DNA from: DASWKG01 sp036396755
Lineage (GTDB): Bacteria > Actinomycetota > UBA4738 > CALAEC01
Assembly: GCA_036396755.1 (NCBI GenBank)
Contig: DASWKG010000029.1
Span: 1-50,567, forward strand
Direction of reading: 5' to 3'
Length of the DNA stretch: 50,567 nucleotides
Under the pieces are notes generated by a model. The model was not told the DNA's origin. It ran no database searches and was given only the letters and a program-made list of their open reading frames with translations. Every line of letters begins with the position of its first letter. Positions within the stretch are counted from its first letter, which is position 1. The position numbers were made by a program, and so were the translations under genes. Below are positions 32,777-40,601 of the stretch, one piece after another.

Positions 32777-33175
32777 ATGAGCGTGCCGCGTCGTCGCCGC
32801 GCCGCCTGGCGCTACGTTTGGGCCCTGCCGAACACGGTCCTGGGCCTTGGGCTCGGTGCGCTGTCGTTCCAGCGGCCCCGGCTCGACGACGGCGTCGTCG
32901 TCTTCGACCGGGCGGTCCGGGGCTTCCTGTGGGTGTTCTCGAAGAGCAAGTGGAAGGCGATCACCTACGGCCACGTGATCCTTTCGGCGAGGCCCCTCGA
33001 GAGCCGGCTCCGTGCGCACGAACGTGCCCACGTGCGTCAGTACGAGATCCTGGGCCCGTTGTTCCTTCCGGTGTACCTGGTGATCTTCGCGGTGCGAGGG
33101 TACCGCAGGCACCCGATGGAGCTCGCGGCGTCGCGGGCGGCTACACCAGCTGGGCCATCTGGAGGGCCAGCTTGA
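32777..33175 (+). CDS. Small membrane protein with HExxH motif
   Basis: 132 residues. Two probable membrane segments, about 14-30 and 92-108. Between them lies LRAHERAHVRQYE, where HERAH (81-85) has the zinc-binding HExxH form with a Glu following. The spacing (H-E-x-x-H-V-x-Q-Y-E, then LGPLFLPVY) recalls small M48-like or minigluzincin proteins, but I do not recognise a named family. The 3' end overlaps the opposing pilT end by 35 bp. It shares a 32-bp gap with the start of pcnA, so the two promoters are back to back. Confidence 0.65.
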   Translation: MSVPRRRRAAWRYVWALPNTVLGLGLGALSFQRPRLDDGVVVFDRAVRGFLWVFSKSKWKAITYGHVILSARPLESRLRAHERAHVRQYEILGPLFLPVYLVIFAVRGYRRHPMELAASRAATPAGPSGGPA

Positions 33176-34211
33176 GGTCGTGCGGGTTGGTCGCGATGTC
33201 GATGGCGGCGTCGATCGTGATGAGGTCGTCGCTCACGAGCCGGACGAGCGCCTGGTCGAAGGTCTGCATCCCGTAGTACTCGCCCTCGGCGATCAGCTCG
33301 GGGATCGAGTGGGTCTGGTCTGGATCGGCGATGCGCTCGGCGACGCGCCCGGTGTTGATCAGCACCTCGACGGCGGGCACGCGCCCGGTGCCGTCGGACC
33401 GCGGCACCAGCCGCTGGGAGAGGACGCCCTTCAGCGTGGCCGCCAGCGAGATGCGGGCCTGCGTGTGCATCTCGACGGGGAACAGGTCGATGATGCGGTT
33501 CACGGTCTCGGTGGCGTCGAGCGTGTGGAGGGTCGAGATGACCAGATGCCCGGTCTCGGCCGCTTGGATCGCGCCCTCGGCCGTCTCGCGGTCGCGGATC
33601 TCCCCGATGAAGATGACGTCGGGATCCTGTCGCACCGCGGACCGGAGCGCGGCGGAGTAGGACTCGGTGTCGGTTCCGACCTCTCGCTGCTCGACGATCG
33701 AGGTCATGTCCTCGTGGATCACCTCGATCGGATCCTCGATCGTGATGATGTGGGCGGGGCGGTTCTCGTTCATCCAGCCGATCATGGCGGCGATCGTGGT
33801 CGTCTTGCCCGTGCCGGCCGGGCCCGTCACCAGGACCAGCCCGCGTCGCTCGCGCGCCAGCCCCAGGGCGCCGGGGGGAAGGTGCAGGGCCTCGAAGTCG
33901 AAGATGTTCGAGCGCACCCGGCGGATCGCCAGGCTCACGCTTCCTCGCTGACGGTAGACGCTCACGCGGAACCGTCCCAGGTCCTTCATGTTGAAGGCGG
34001 CCTCGGCCTCGTGGCCGTCCTGGAACTCGATCGCCTTGGCCTCGGAGAGCAGCTCCATCGCGAGAGACTCGGTGTCGTCGGGTGGCAGCGGGGCGAACGA
34101 GGTGCGGTGAAGGAGGCCGTCGACGCGGACCACGGGCGGCTCCCCGGCCTTGAGGTGGAGGTCGCTGCCCCCGGCCTCGACCATGTAGCGCAGGTATTCG
34201 GCGAGTCTCAT
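33141..34211 (-). CDS. pilT: PilT-type twitching ATPase (orphan)
   Basis: 356 residues from ATG 34211, preceded by AAGGAT. The N-terminal PilT domain begins MRLAEYLRYMVEAGGSDLHL. Walker A is GPAGTGKTTTIAAM, the Asp box and Walker B are VRQDPDVIFIGEIRDRETAE, and the His box is ETGHLVISTLHTLDATE. It ends QMAQLV, near the PilT/PilU norm. PilT powers retraction of type IV pili, yet no pilin, PilB, PilC or PilQ gene is in the window. The open frame extends upstream to 34514, but that stretch is the shadow of the KGG gene. Confidence 0.9.
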   Translation of the reverse strand: MRLAEYLRYMVEAGGSDLHLKAGEPPVVRVDGLLHRTSFAPLPPDDTESLAMELLSEAKAIEFQDGHEAEAAFNMKDLGRFRVSVYRQRGSVSLAIRRVRSNIFDFEALHLPPGALGLARERRGLVLVTGPAGTGKTTTIAAMIGWMNENRPAHIITIEDPIEVIHEDMTSIVEQREVGTDTESYSAALRSAVRQDPDVIFIGEIRDRETAEGAIQAAETGHLVISTLHTLDATETVNRIIDLFPVEMHTQARISLAATLKGVLSQRLVPRSDGTGRVPAVEVLINTGRVAERIADPDQTHSIPELIAEGEYYGMQTFDQALVRLVSDDLITIDAAIDIATNPHDLKLALQMAQLV

Positions 34212-34315
34212 CTCCCCATCCTTTCGGCCACTTGGGGGAACGACTTGAGTGGAGGATGCTTGATTCGTCGCGGGGCGGGGTATGAGGCGGAGTGGCACCA
34301 AACGAAGGAGGCCAG

Positions 34316-34501
34316 ATGGCGAGCAGGATGTCGAGGGCGGAGGCGGGCCGCAAGGGCGGCCTGAGCACGAAGAAGAAGTACGGCCCCGGGTTCTACCAGG
34401 AGATCGGCCGCATCGGGGGCAAGAAGGGCGGTCGCACGACCAAGCAGCGCTACGGGGTCGAGTTCTACCAGAAGATCGGTCGTAAGGGCGGCTCCAAGTA
34501 G
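34316..34501 (+). CDS. KGG-repeat stress-type protein
   Basis: 61 residues from ATG 34316, with AAGGAGG 4 nt upstream. Three GRKGG/GGKKGG-type segments alternate with YGPGFYQEIG and YGVEFYQKIG, a tandem repeat of about 22 residues. KGG (Con-10 like) proteins are small, basic, hydrophilic stress proteins. A strong terminator follows. It is monocistronic and divergent from pilT. Confidence 0.8.
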   Translation: MASRMSRAEAGRKGGLSTKKKYGPGFYQEIGRIGGKKGGRTTKQRYGVEFYQKIGRKGGSK

Positions 34502-34545
34502 CCCCAGCCCCCACGCCGGGGCGGGGAAGGGCCTCGGACGGCGAA

Positions 34546-34573
34546 GAACCGGGCCGGATCTCCGGCCCGGTTC
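34546..34573. terminator. Bidirectional hairpin terminator
   Basis: GAACCGGGCCGG (34546-34557), loop ATCT, CCGGCCCGGTTC (34562-34573): perfect 12-bp stem, followed on plus by TCCTTT. It lies between the stops of the KGG gene and the convergent sodN, so it serves both. Confidence 0.8.
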
Positions 34574-34589
34574 TCCTTTGGGGCTGCGT

Positions 34590-34979
34590 TCAGGACTTCT
34601 TCGTGTCCCAGAAGATCTTGTCGATCTGATTGATGAGGTCGAGCAGCTGCTGGCCCTGGTCGGGTGAGACCGACTTCTTGGCCTCGCCGGCTGCCTTCGT
34701 CGCGTTCCAGAACAGCTCGTGGAGCTCCGGGTACTTCGCGAGGTGCTCGGGCTTGAAGTAGTCGGTCCAGAGCACCCACAGGTGGTGCTTCACGAGGTCG
34801 GCGCGCTCCTCCTTGATGGCGATCGCGCGCGTCCGGAACTCCTCGTCGGTCGAGCCCTGGTACTTCTCCTGGATGGCCTTCACCGACTCGGCCTCGATGC
34901 GCGCCTGGGCGGGGTCGTAGACGCCGCAGGGCAGGTCGCAGTGCGCATGGACCACCCGGGTTGGCTTGAGGAACCGCAT
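34590..34979 (-). CDS. sodN: Nickel superoxide dismutase
   Basis: 129 residues. The nickel hook HCDLPCGVYDP begins at residue 13, after a 12-residue leader MRFLKPTRVVHA that must be removed so that the His1 amino group, Cys2 and Cys6 can bind nickel. The rest is a four-helix bundle (VKAIQEKYQGS, HHLWVLWTDYF, ELFWNATKAAGEAKKS) like Streptomyces SodN, including the IDKIFWDTKK end. It removes superoxide in the cytoplasm. GGGAG precedes the ATG. The maturation protease is divergently encoded 83 bp away. Confidence 0.95.
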   Translation of the reverse strand: MRFLKPTRVVHAHCDLPCGVYDPAQARIEAESVKAIQEKYQGSTDEEFRTRAIAIKEERADLVKHHLWVLWTDYFKPEHLAKYPELHELFWNATKAAGEAKKSVSPDQGQQLLDLINQIDKIFWDTKKS

Positions 34980-35050
34980 GGGGTGTCTCCCTTCTCTCGT
35001 CCGTCGTCCCGTCGAACCTACCGCAGCCCGCGCCCGGCGACCACCCCGCG

Positions 35051-35056
35051 TAGCCT
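35051..35056 (+). promoter_or_regulatory. -10 box for leaderless sodX transcript
   Basis: TAGCCT, 6 nt before GTG 35063, with no Shine-Dalgarno in between. The 83-bp sodN-sodX gap holds no other clear signal; I see no recognisable Nur operator. Confidence 0.4.
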
Positions 35057-35062
35057 TGGCGC

Positions 35063-35467
35063 GTGCGCAGGCGAACCTGGGTCGCGCTCGGAGTGGGCCT
35101 CGGGGTGGCGCTCGCCCGGCTCCGCCCCTTCCGCGTGCTCGTGGCGGGGGAGAGCATGGCGCCGGCGCTCCTGCCCGGCGATCAGCTGCTGGTGGTGCGG
35201 GCTCGCCGGGTCCGGCGCGGGCACGTGGTGGTGGTGCGCCCACCGGGGAGCGGGGTCGAGATGATCAAGCGGGTCGCCGGCGTCCCGGGGGAGCGGGTCG
35301 AGCTGGGCCCGAGCGGAGCCTGGACGCTCGGGCCCGACGAGTACCTCGTGCTCGGCGACAACCGCTCGCGGTCGACCGACGCGCGCTCGTTCGGGCCGGT
35401 GCCGGCGTCGGCGATCGCCGGGCGCGCGGTGCTGCGTCTCTGGCCCGGGGCCGGGGTGGTCCACTGA
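35063..35467 (+). CDS. sodX: SodX-type signal peptidase for Ni-SOD maturation
   Basis: 134 residues, S26 family. The catalytic serine lies in GESMAPALLPGDQLLV and the lysine in MIKRVAGVPGERV; box E is EYLVLGDNRSRSTDARSFGPV. A short N-terminal hydrophobic helix is present. In Streptomyces sodX cleaves the SodN leader and is located beside sodN. This gene faces away from sodN. GTG 35063 gives the family length; ATG 35157 would remove the anchor. Confidence 0.9.
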   Translation: MRRRTWVALGVGLGVALARLRPFRVLVAGESMAPALLPGDQLLVVRARRVRRGHVVVVRPPGSGVEMIKRVAGVPGERVELGPSGAWTLGPDEYLVLGDNRSRSTDARSFGPVPASAIAGRAVLRLWPGAGVVH

Positions 35468-35480
35468 GCCCGCGGCTCAG
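35464..35480. terminator. Hairpin spanning both convergent stop codons
   Basis: CTGAGCC (35464-35470), loop CGC, GGCTCAG (35474-35480). The left arm holds the sodX TGA (35465-35467), and the right arm holds the MFS stop as TCA (35477-35479). It can act as a terminator for both. No long T-tract follows. Confidence 0.55.
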
Positions 35481-36736
35481 GTCTCGTTGCCGTCGCGCGG
35501 AGGTGACTCGAGGCGACGACGCCACGCCGCGAACCCCGCGCCGGCGAGGAGCGACAGCGCCCCGGTGAGGACGATGATGCCCACGGGCCCCAGGAGCGAG
35601 GCCAGCAGGGTGGGAACGAGCGCGGCCACCACGAAGACACCGTTGTAGCCGATGTCGTAGACGGCGAAGGCGCGTCCACGGAAGCCGTCGGGGATCTCGC
35701 GCTGCACGATCGTGTCGGCGGTCACCTTCGTGGCGGTCATGGTGAGGCCCGCGATGAAGACCGCGCCCACGACCGATGCCCACGCCCGGATGGGGCCGAG
35801 CGCAAGGGTTGCGGCCCCGGCCACGAGGAGCGCGACCGGCGCGACCCCGGCGCCGCCGAGCCTCCGGGCCGCAGCCGGGACGGCGATCGCGCCGACGAAC
35901 CCGCCGGCCGCGGCCGCGCCGAGGAGCACCGAGAACCCGGTTACCCCCGCGTCGAGGCGCGTGCGGAGGATGACGAGGGACGCGAGCAGGACGAACCCCA
36001 GCACGCCGCGGATCGTCCAGATCGCCGCGACGGCGTAGCGCGCGCCGCGCCGTGCGAGTAGCACCCGGAGACCCTGGCGCACGTCTCGCCAGTTGTTCCC
36101 GAGCTCGGCGACGATCCCGCGAAGGCCGCGCCGCTCGCCGGGCGGGAGGGCCAGCAGGCCGGCGACCACGGCTGCGGCCGCCATGAGCGTGGCCGCCGCG
36201 AGCAGCGCCGCCCGCTCATCGACGAGGTCGGTGAGCGGCCCCCCGATCACCGCCCCCAGGAGGCCGAAGACCATCCCGGCGGTGCTCGAGACCGTGTTGG
36301 CGAGCAGGTAGCCGGTCTCGGGGACCACGAGCGGGAGCACCGCGCTCTTCGTCGCGTGGAAGAAGCGGTTCACGGAGACGTTCGCGACGATCAGCGCGAG
36401 CAGCGCCGGCTCGGGCCAGCCGAGGGCCGGCACCAACGCGAGGGTGAGGGCCACCCTGATCACGTTCGAGCCGACCAGGATCGATCGTCGGGAGAAGCGG
36501 TCGATGAACGGCCCGACGAACGGCCCGACCACCGAGAACGGGATCAGCGTGACGGCGAGCACCTTCGTCACCTGGCCGGGCGTCCGCGCCGCGGAGACGT
36601 CGAACACGAGGACCGACGCGACGGCGATCTGGTAGAGGCCGTCGGCGGTCTGCGACAGGATCTGCGTCGACAGGAGGCGCCGGAACCCCGGCAGCGCGCC
36701 CAGCGATCGCAGGCCGGCGAGTCCGCGCTCTTGCAT
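35477..36736 (-). CDS. MFS transporter
   Basis: 419 residues with about 12 hydrophobic segments, e.g. ILSQTADGLYQIAVASVLVF, VLAVTLIPFSVVGPFVGPFI and GAVFIAGLTMTATKV. The DRFSRRSILVGSNVIR loop after the second membrane pair is the MFS motif A region. The cargo cannot be read from the sequence. It lies 21 bp after ino1 in the same direction, likely as the third gene of padR-ino1-MFS. The N-terminus is basic. Confidence 0.85.
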   Translation of the reverse strand: MQERGLAGLRSLGALPGFRRLLSTQILSQTADGLYQIAVASVLVFDVSAARTPGQVTKVLAVTLIPFSVVGPFVGPFIDRFSRRSILVGSNVIRVALTLALVPALGWPEPALLALIVANVSVNRFFHATKSAVLPLVVPETGYLLANTVSSTAGMVFGLLGAVIGGPLTDLVDERAALLAAATLMAAAAVVAGLLALPPGERRGLRGIVAELGNNWRDVRQGLRVLLARRGARYAVAAIWTIRGVLGFVLLASLVILRTRLDAGVTGFSVLLGAAAAGGFVGAIAVPAAARRLGGAGVAPVALLVAGAATLALGPIRAWASVVGAVFIAGLTMTATKVTADTIVQREIPDGFRGRAFAVYDIGYNGVFVVAALVPTLLASLLGPVGIIVLTGALSLLAGAGFAAWRRRLESPPRDGNET

Positions 36737-36757
36737 CAGCGCGCCGCCCGTGCGGTG

Positions 36758-37879
36758 CTACGCGTCGGCGTGCGTGTCGAAGAACGTCGTCCAGTCGGCG
36801 GACGAGGTGCCGTTGCCGAGGATGAAGTCCTCCACCATCTCGCGCGCGGCGTCATCGGAGAATTGCACCGGCGGCGACTTCATGAAGTACGCCGAGGGCC
36901 CGATCAGCGGCCCCCCGATCCCGCGGTCCATCGCGAGCTTCGTGCAGCGCACCGCGTCGATCACGATGCCGGCGGAGTTCGGCGAGTCCCACACCTCGAG
37001 CTTCAGCTCGACCGAGATCGGGATGTCCCCGAACTCGCGTCCCTCGAGCCGGATGTGCGCCCACTTGCGGTCCTGGAGCCACGGCACGTGGTCGGACGGC
37101 CCGATGTGGATGTCCTCGGCGGCGATGCCGTCGCGGAGCTGGGAGGTGACCGACTGCGTCTTCGAGATCTTCTTCGAGTGCAGCCGCTCGCGCTCGAGCA
37201 TGTTCATGAAGTCCATGTTCCCGCCGAAGTTGAGCTGCGAGGTGTGGTCGAGCTTCACGCCGCGGTCCTCGAAGAGCTTCGCGAGGATGCGGTGGATGAT
37301 CGTCGCGCCGACCTGGGACTTGATGTCGTCGCCGATGATCGGGACGCCCGCGTCGCCGAAGCGCCGGGCCCACGAGCGGTCGGAGGCGATGAACACGGGG
37401 ATGCAGTTGACGAAGCCGACGCCCGCACGCAGGGCCGCCGCGGCGTAGTGCCGCGTGGCGTCCTCGCTGCCGACCGGCAGGTAGTTCACGAGCACGTCGA
37501 CCTCGGCCTCGCGCAGCGCGCGCTCGACGTCGACCGGCTCGTCGGCCGACTCGTCGGCGACCTCGCGGTAGTAGTGGCCGAGGCCGTCGAACGTGGGCCC
37601 GCGGAGCACGTCGACGCCCACCGGCGCCACGTCGGAGAACTTGACCGTGTTGTTGGGGGGCGAGAAGACGGCCTCGGAGACGTCGCGGCCGACCTTCTTC
37701 GCATCGACGTCGAAGGCGAGGACCACCTCGACGTCGGAGACCTGGTACGGGCCGAGCGTGGTGTGCATCAGGCCCGGCACGGACTCGTGTGGGTCGGCGT
37801 CCTTGTAGAACTCGAGGCCCTGCACGAGCGCGGAGGCGCAGTTGCCAACCCCCACGATGCCCAGACGGACCTTGCTCAT
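36758..37879 (-). CDS. ino1: Inositol-3-phosphate synthase
   Basis: 373 residues. The NAD-binding IGIVGVGNCASALVQGLEFY-like start reads GIVGVGNCASALVQGLEFYK. The central GVGFVNCIPVFIASD and GDDIKSQVGATIIHRILAKL, and the NFGGNMDFMNMLE motif identify the family. It converts glucose-6-phosphate to inositol-3-phosphate, the precursor of phosphatidylinositol, PIMs and mycothiol in actinobacteria. Start overlaps padR as ATGA, the arrangement also found in mycobacteria. Confidence 0.95.
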   Translation of the reverse strand: MSKVRLGIVGVGNCASALVQGLEFYKDADPHESVPGLMHTTLGPYQVSDVEVVLAFDVDAKKVGRDVSEAVFSPPNNTVKFSDVAPVGVDVLRGPTFDGLGHYYREVADESADEPVDVERALREAEVDVLVNYLPVGSEDATRHYAAAALRAGVGFVNCIPVFIASDRSWARRFGDAGVPIIGDDIKSQVGATIIHRILAKLFEDRGVKLDHTSQLNFGGNMDFMNMLERERLHSKKISKTQSVTSQLRDGIAAEDIHIGPSDHVPWLQDRKWAHIRLEGREFGDIPISVELKLEVWDSPNSAGIVIDAVRCTKLAMDRGIGGPLIGPSAYFMKSPPVQFSDDAAREMVEDFILGNGTSSADWTTFFDTHADA

Positions 37880-38466
37880 GCGCTGACTCCCTTCTTCTTC
37901 GGGGTTCTCGGGGTCCTGGCCGCTGCCCTCGGCTTGCGTTGGCGCCGGGGGGCCGCGGCCAGCCGCTCCTGCTCGATGAGCTCATCGAGCCAGCGGATGT
38001 CATGCTCGGTGGTGTCCATGCCGTGGCGCATCAGGGACAGCGTGTAGTTGTCGATGCGCTCGCGGTACGCGGTGAGGCGCTCTTTCAGCTCGCGGAGGCG
38101 GTCGAGCAGCACGGCCTTGCGCTGCTCCATCACGCCGATCCGCACCTCGGGCTTGAGGTGGCGGAAGAAGGCGAGCTGGACGCGGAAGCCGTTGTCGTCG
38201 GTGCCCTGCGAGGGGGTCTCGGCGAGCTGGGCGAACAGCTGCTCGCCCTGCTCGGTGACCCGGTAGACGTTCTTGCGCCGCCCGACCTCGCCCTTGGGGA
38301 AGACCATCTCGACGGCGCCCTGTCCCTGCAGGCGCTTGAGCGCGGGGTAGAGCGAGCCATAGGACACCTGCCAGAAGGGGCCGAGCGACTCGGACACCCG
38401 CTTCTTCAGCTGGTATCCGTGCATGGCCCGCTCCTTCAGGAGCCCCAGGACCGCCAGTTCGAGCAC
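37876..38466 (-). CDS. PadR-family transcriptional regulator
   Basis: 196 residues from GTG 38466, with GGAGGTG 5 nt upstream. The winged helix is LELAVLGLLKERAMHGYQLK, SLYPALKRLQGQGAVE and GRRKNVYRVTEQGEQLF. The C-terminal part is a long coiled-coil helix pair (RKAVLLDRLRELKERLTAYR), followed by a basic Ala/Arg/Lys tail. It probably represses its own operon through the palindromic array upstream. M. tuberculosis has a PadR gene coupled to ino1 in the same order. Confidence 0.9.
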   Translation of the reverse strand: MLELAVLGLLKERAMHGYQLKKRVSESLGPFWQVSYGSLYPALKRLQGQGAVEMVFPKGEVGRRKNVYRVTEQGEQLFAQLAETPSQGTDDNGFRVQLAFFRHLKPEVRIGVMEQRKAVLLDRLRELKERLTAYRERIDNYTLSLMRHGMDTTEHDIRWLDELIEQERLAAAPRRQRKPRAAARTPRTPKKKGVSA

Positions 38467-38526
38467 CGCTTCACCTCCGGCTCGCCACCACCGCCGCCAT
38501 CGCGTATCGTGACGAGGGCTGCGAGA

Positions 38527-38561
38527 CGATATATCGAGTCGATATATCGAGTCGATATATA
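38527..38561. promoter_or_regulatory. PadR operator: 13-bp tandem repeat of TCGATATATCGA-type palindromes
   Basis: CGATATATCGAGT is repeated at 38527-38539 and 38540-38552, with a third copy CGATATATA starting at 38553. Each contains the 10-bp palindrome CGATATATCG. It starts 61 bp upstream of the padR GTG and is strikingly AT-rich against the local background. PadR operators are commonly AT-rich palindromes, so autoregulation is inferred. Confidence 0.75.
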
Positions 38562-38656
38562 CCCGCGAGCGATGCCAACTGTCAACTTCCCGGCAGGAGG
38601 CGGCGGCATCGGGGGAGAAGTCTTCCTTCGGGGTTTCCCGGGGGGTTCGTCCCTGG

Positions 38657-38662
38657 TAGGCT
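38657..38662 (+). promoter_or_regulatory. -10 box of the sortase-substrate gene
   Basis: TAGGCT. The start would fall near 38669, leaving a short leader that carries GGAGGG 6 nt before ATG 38693. This argues for 38693 over ATG 38681 as the start. No clear -35. Confidence 0.35.
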
Positions 38663-38692
38663 CCGCGTCCGAGAGCGTGAATGGAGGGTGAG

Positions 38693-39868
38693 ATGAGGTC
38701 GGCTCGTTCGTCCTTGGCGCCGTTCGTCGTGTTCGGGGCCTCGATGGTCGTCCTCGTGGCGGCCGCCCTTCCCAGCCCGGCGCAGACCACCACCACGGTC
38801 ACCATCAGCTACGCGGCCGAGTCGGACGCGGCCGGCGTCGAGCTCAACCTGGCCGACCAGCTCGTGATCGGCGGAGGCGTCACCCACGCCGAGATCACGG
38901 CCGCGGGGCCGAAGGCCTCCGGCTTCGGGCAGGGCCTCCTGAACGTCGATCAGACCCTCGCCGAGAGCGCGGCCCCGGGCGACGAGGGGCCGAACGAGGC
39001 CTCGGGCGGCGGGATCAGCGAGAGCATCGGCGGCCTCCTCACGATCGACCTCGCCGGCGGCACCGCGTCGTCGGAGAGCAGCGTGGCGGGCGACCGCCCG
39101 AGCACCGCGAACCAGGCCAGGCTCGCCGCGACGCAGATCGCAGCCGACCCGGTGGCGAACCCGCTCGGCGCGGGCTTCGCGATCACCGTCTCCTCGTTCG
39201 GCACCGTCGCCGACGCGAGCGCGCGCTCCGCCACGAACGTCGAGGCCCGCGCGGGCGGTGACGGCGTCGTGATCAGCATCACCGTCGACGTCGACGTGCT
39301 CGGCGCCGTCAGCGGCCTGCAGGACCAGGTGTGCGGCGGCCTCGGCGACATCCCGGCCATCGGTGAGACGCTCGAGGACACCTGCAACGACGTGTTCGAC
39401 ACGCTCACCGGCCAGCAGCCGTTCGCGGCGATCACTGTCGGAGACAGCTCGGTGTCCTGCGGATGGGACGGCCGCCGCGCCGACGCGGACGGCGAGGCCT
39501 CGACGATCACCGTCGAGCTGTTCGGCCAGGAGCCGATCGTCGTGGACCCGGGCGAGACCGTGACCGTCGCCGAGGGCACCCCGCTCGAGATCACCGCCGG
39601 GGCGGGGAGCTTCACCGAGGAAGCGGTGAACGGCGGCGACGAGGAGACCGACTCGGTCAGCGCCCGCGCCAGCGGCGCGTTCCTGTCGCTGTTCGCCGGG
39701 CAGGTCGACCTGGGCCTGGCCGTCGCCACCTGCGGCGTGTCGGGGCTCATCACGACCGACACCGAGATCGCCAGGACCGGCGTGCCGGTCCTCCCGATGC
39801 TCCTCGGCGGCGCGGGCATCGCGGCCGCCGGCGTGAGCCTCCGCCGGTTCCTGCGGCGCCCCCGGTAG
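38693..39868 (+). CDS. Sortase substrate-like surface protein with IARTG sorting signal
   Basis: 391 residues from ATG 38693. An Arg-containing signal peptide (SSLAPFVVFGASMVVLVAAAL) is followed by a beta-rich, acidic, Ala/Gly/Thr-rich domain of about 325 residues with a few cysteines. The C-terminus has IARTG (359-363), hydrophobic PVLPMLLGGAGIAAAGV and basic RRFLRRPR, the arrangement of a cell-wall sorting signal of the LAxTG type used by class E sortases. The next gene, 10 bp downstream, encodes a sortase. Function of the folded part unknown. Confidence 0.75.
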   Translation: MRSARSSLAPFVVFGASMVVLVAAALPSPAQTTTTVTISYAAESDAAGVELNLADQLVIGGGVTHAEITAAGPKASGFGQGLLNVDQTLAESAAPGDEGPNEASGGGISESIGGLLTIDLAGGTASSESSVAGDRPSTANQARLAATQIAADPVANPLGAGFAITVSSFGTVADASARSATNVEARAGGDGVVISITVDVDVLGAVSGLQDQVCGGLGDIPAIGETLEDTCNDVFDTLTGQQPFAAITVGDSSVSCGWDGRRADADGEASTITVELFGQEPIVVDPGETVTVAEGTPLEITAGAGSFTEEAVNGGDEETDSVSARASGAFLSLFAGQVDLGLAVATCGVSGLITTDTEIARTGVPVLPMLLGGAGIAAAGVSLRRFLRRPR

Positions 39869-39878
39869 GGAGGCGCCC

Positions 39879-40601
39879 ATGGAGGGGAAGCGCGAGCGGA
39901 GCCCGCTCTACCCCGACGAGGTGCTTCGTGGCGACCGCGCGGGCGGGCTGTGGCGCCGTCTGCGCTCCTCCCTCGGCCTGATCGGTGATTCGTGGCGCGG
40001 CCGCCCCGGGCCGCGACGCGCGCTGGGAGCCCTCTCGGTCGTGCTGATGCTCGGCGGCGTCGGGCTCTTCTCGTATCCGTTCCTCACGAACCTCTACGCG
40101 GACTGGCAGCAGTCGAAGCTCGAGGACCAGTTCCACGAGGAGTCGACGCGCCGCGCCTATATCACGCGGACGATCCGCCCCGGCGAGGCCCTGACGAAGA
40201 TCCACATCCCCGCCCTCGATGTGGACGCGATCGTGGTCGAGGGGACGACGCCCTCGGCGCTGCGCGCGGGCGCCGGCCACTACCAGCAGACCGCGCTGCC
40301 GTGCGAGAAGGGGAACTCGGCGATCGCGGGGCACCGAACGACGTACTCCAAGCCCTTCGCGAACCTCCAGGACCTCGAGAAGGGCGACGAGATCGTGGTG
40401 ACCACCCCGGTCGGGCGCTGTGTCTACGAGGTGATCGGCGAGCCGTGGATCACGACCCCCGACGACTTCCGCGTGCTCCAGCCGGTGCGGGGGTCGGTCC
40501 TGACGCTCACGACGTGCGACCCGCCGGGGAGCGCCGAGCAGCGCCTGATCGTGCGCGCCGAGCTGGTCTCGAGCGAGGTCCTGCCCGTGGAGGGGAGCTG
40601 A
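39879..40601 (+). CDS. Class E-like sortase
   Basis: 240 residues with GGAGG upstream. A cytoplasmic basic N-terminus leads to one membrane span (about 48-66). The catalytic domain has H152 (SAIAGHRTTYSKPFANL), C213 (LTLTTCDPP) and R222 (EQRLIVRAE), the sortase His-Cys-Arg triad. Most likely acts on the IARTG protein encoded just upstream. Class by inference from the Ala-containing sorting motif and the actinobacterial setting. Confidence 0.88.
   Translation: MEGKRERSPLYPDEVLRGDRAGGLWRRLRSSLGLIGDSWRGRPGPRRALGALSVVLMLGGVGLFSYPFLTNLYADWQQSKLEDQFHEESTRRAYITRTIRPGEALTKIHIPALDVDAIVVEGTTPSALRAGAGHYQQTALPCEKGNSAIAGHRTTYSKPFANLQDLEKGDEIVVTTPVGRCVYEVIGEPWITTPDDFRVLQPVRGSVLTLTTCDPPGSAEQRLIVRAELVSSEVLPVEGS

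Noticed and set aside
38681..38692. Upstream ATG 38681 as start of the sortase substrate
   Set aside because: GGAGGG lies within this stretch and is correctly spaced for ATG 38693.
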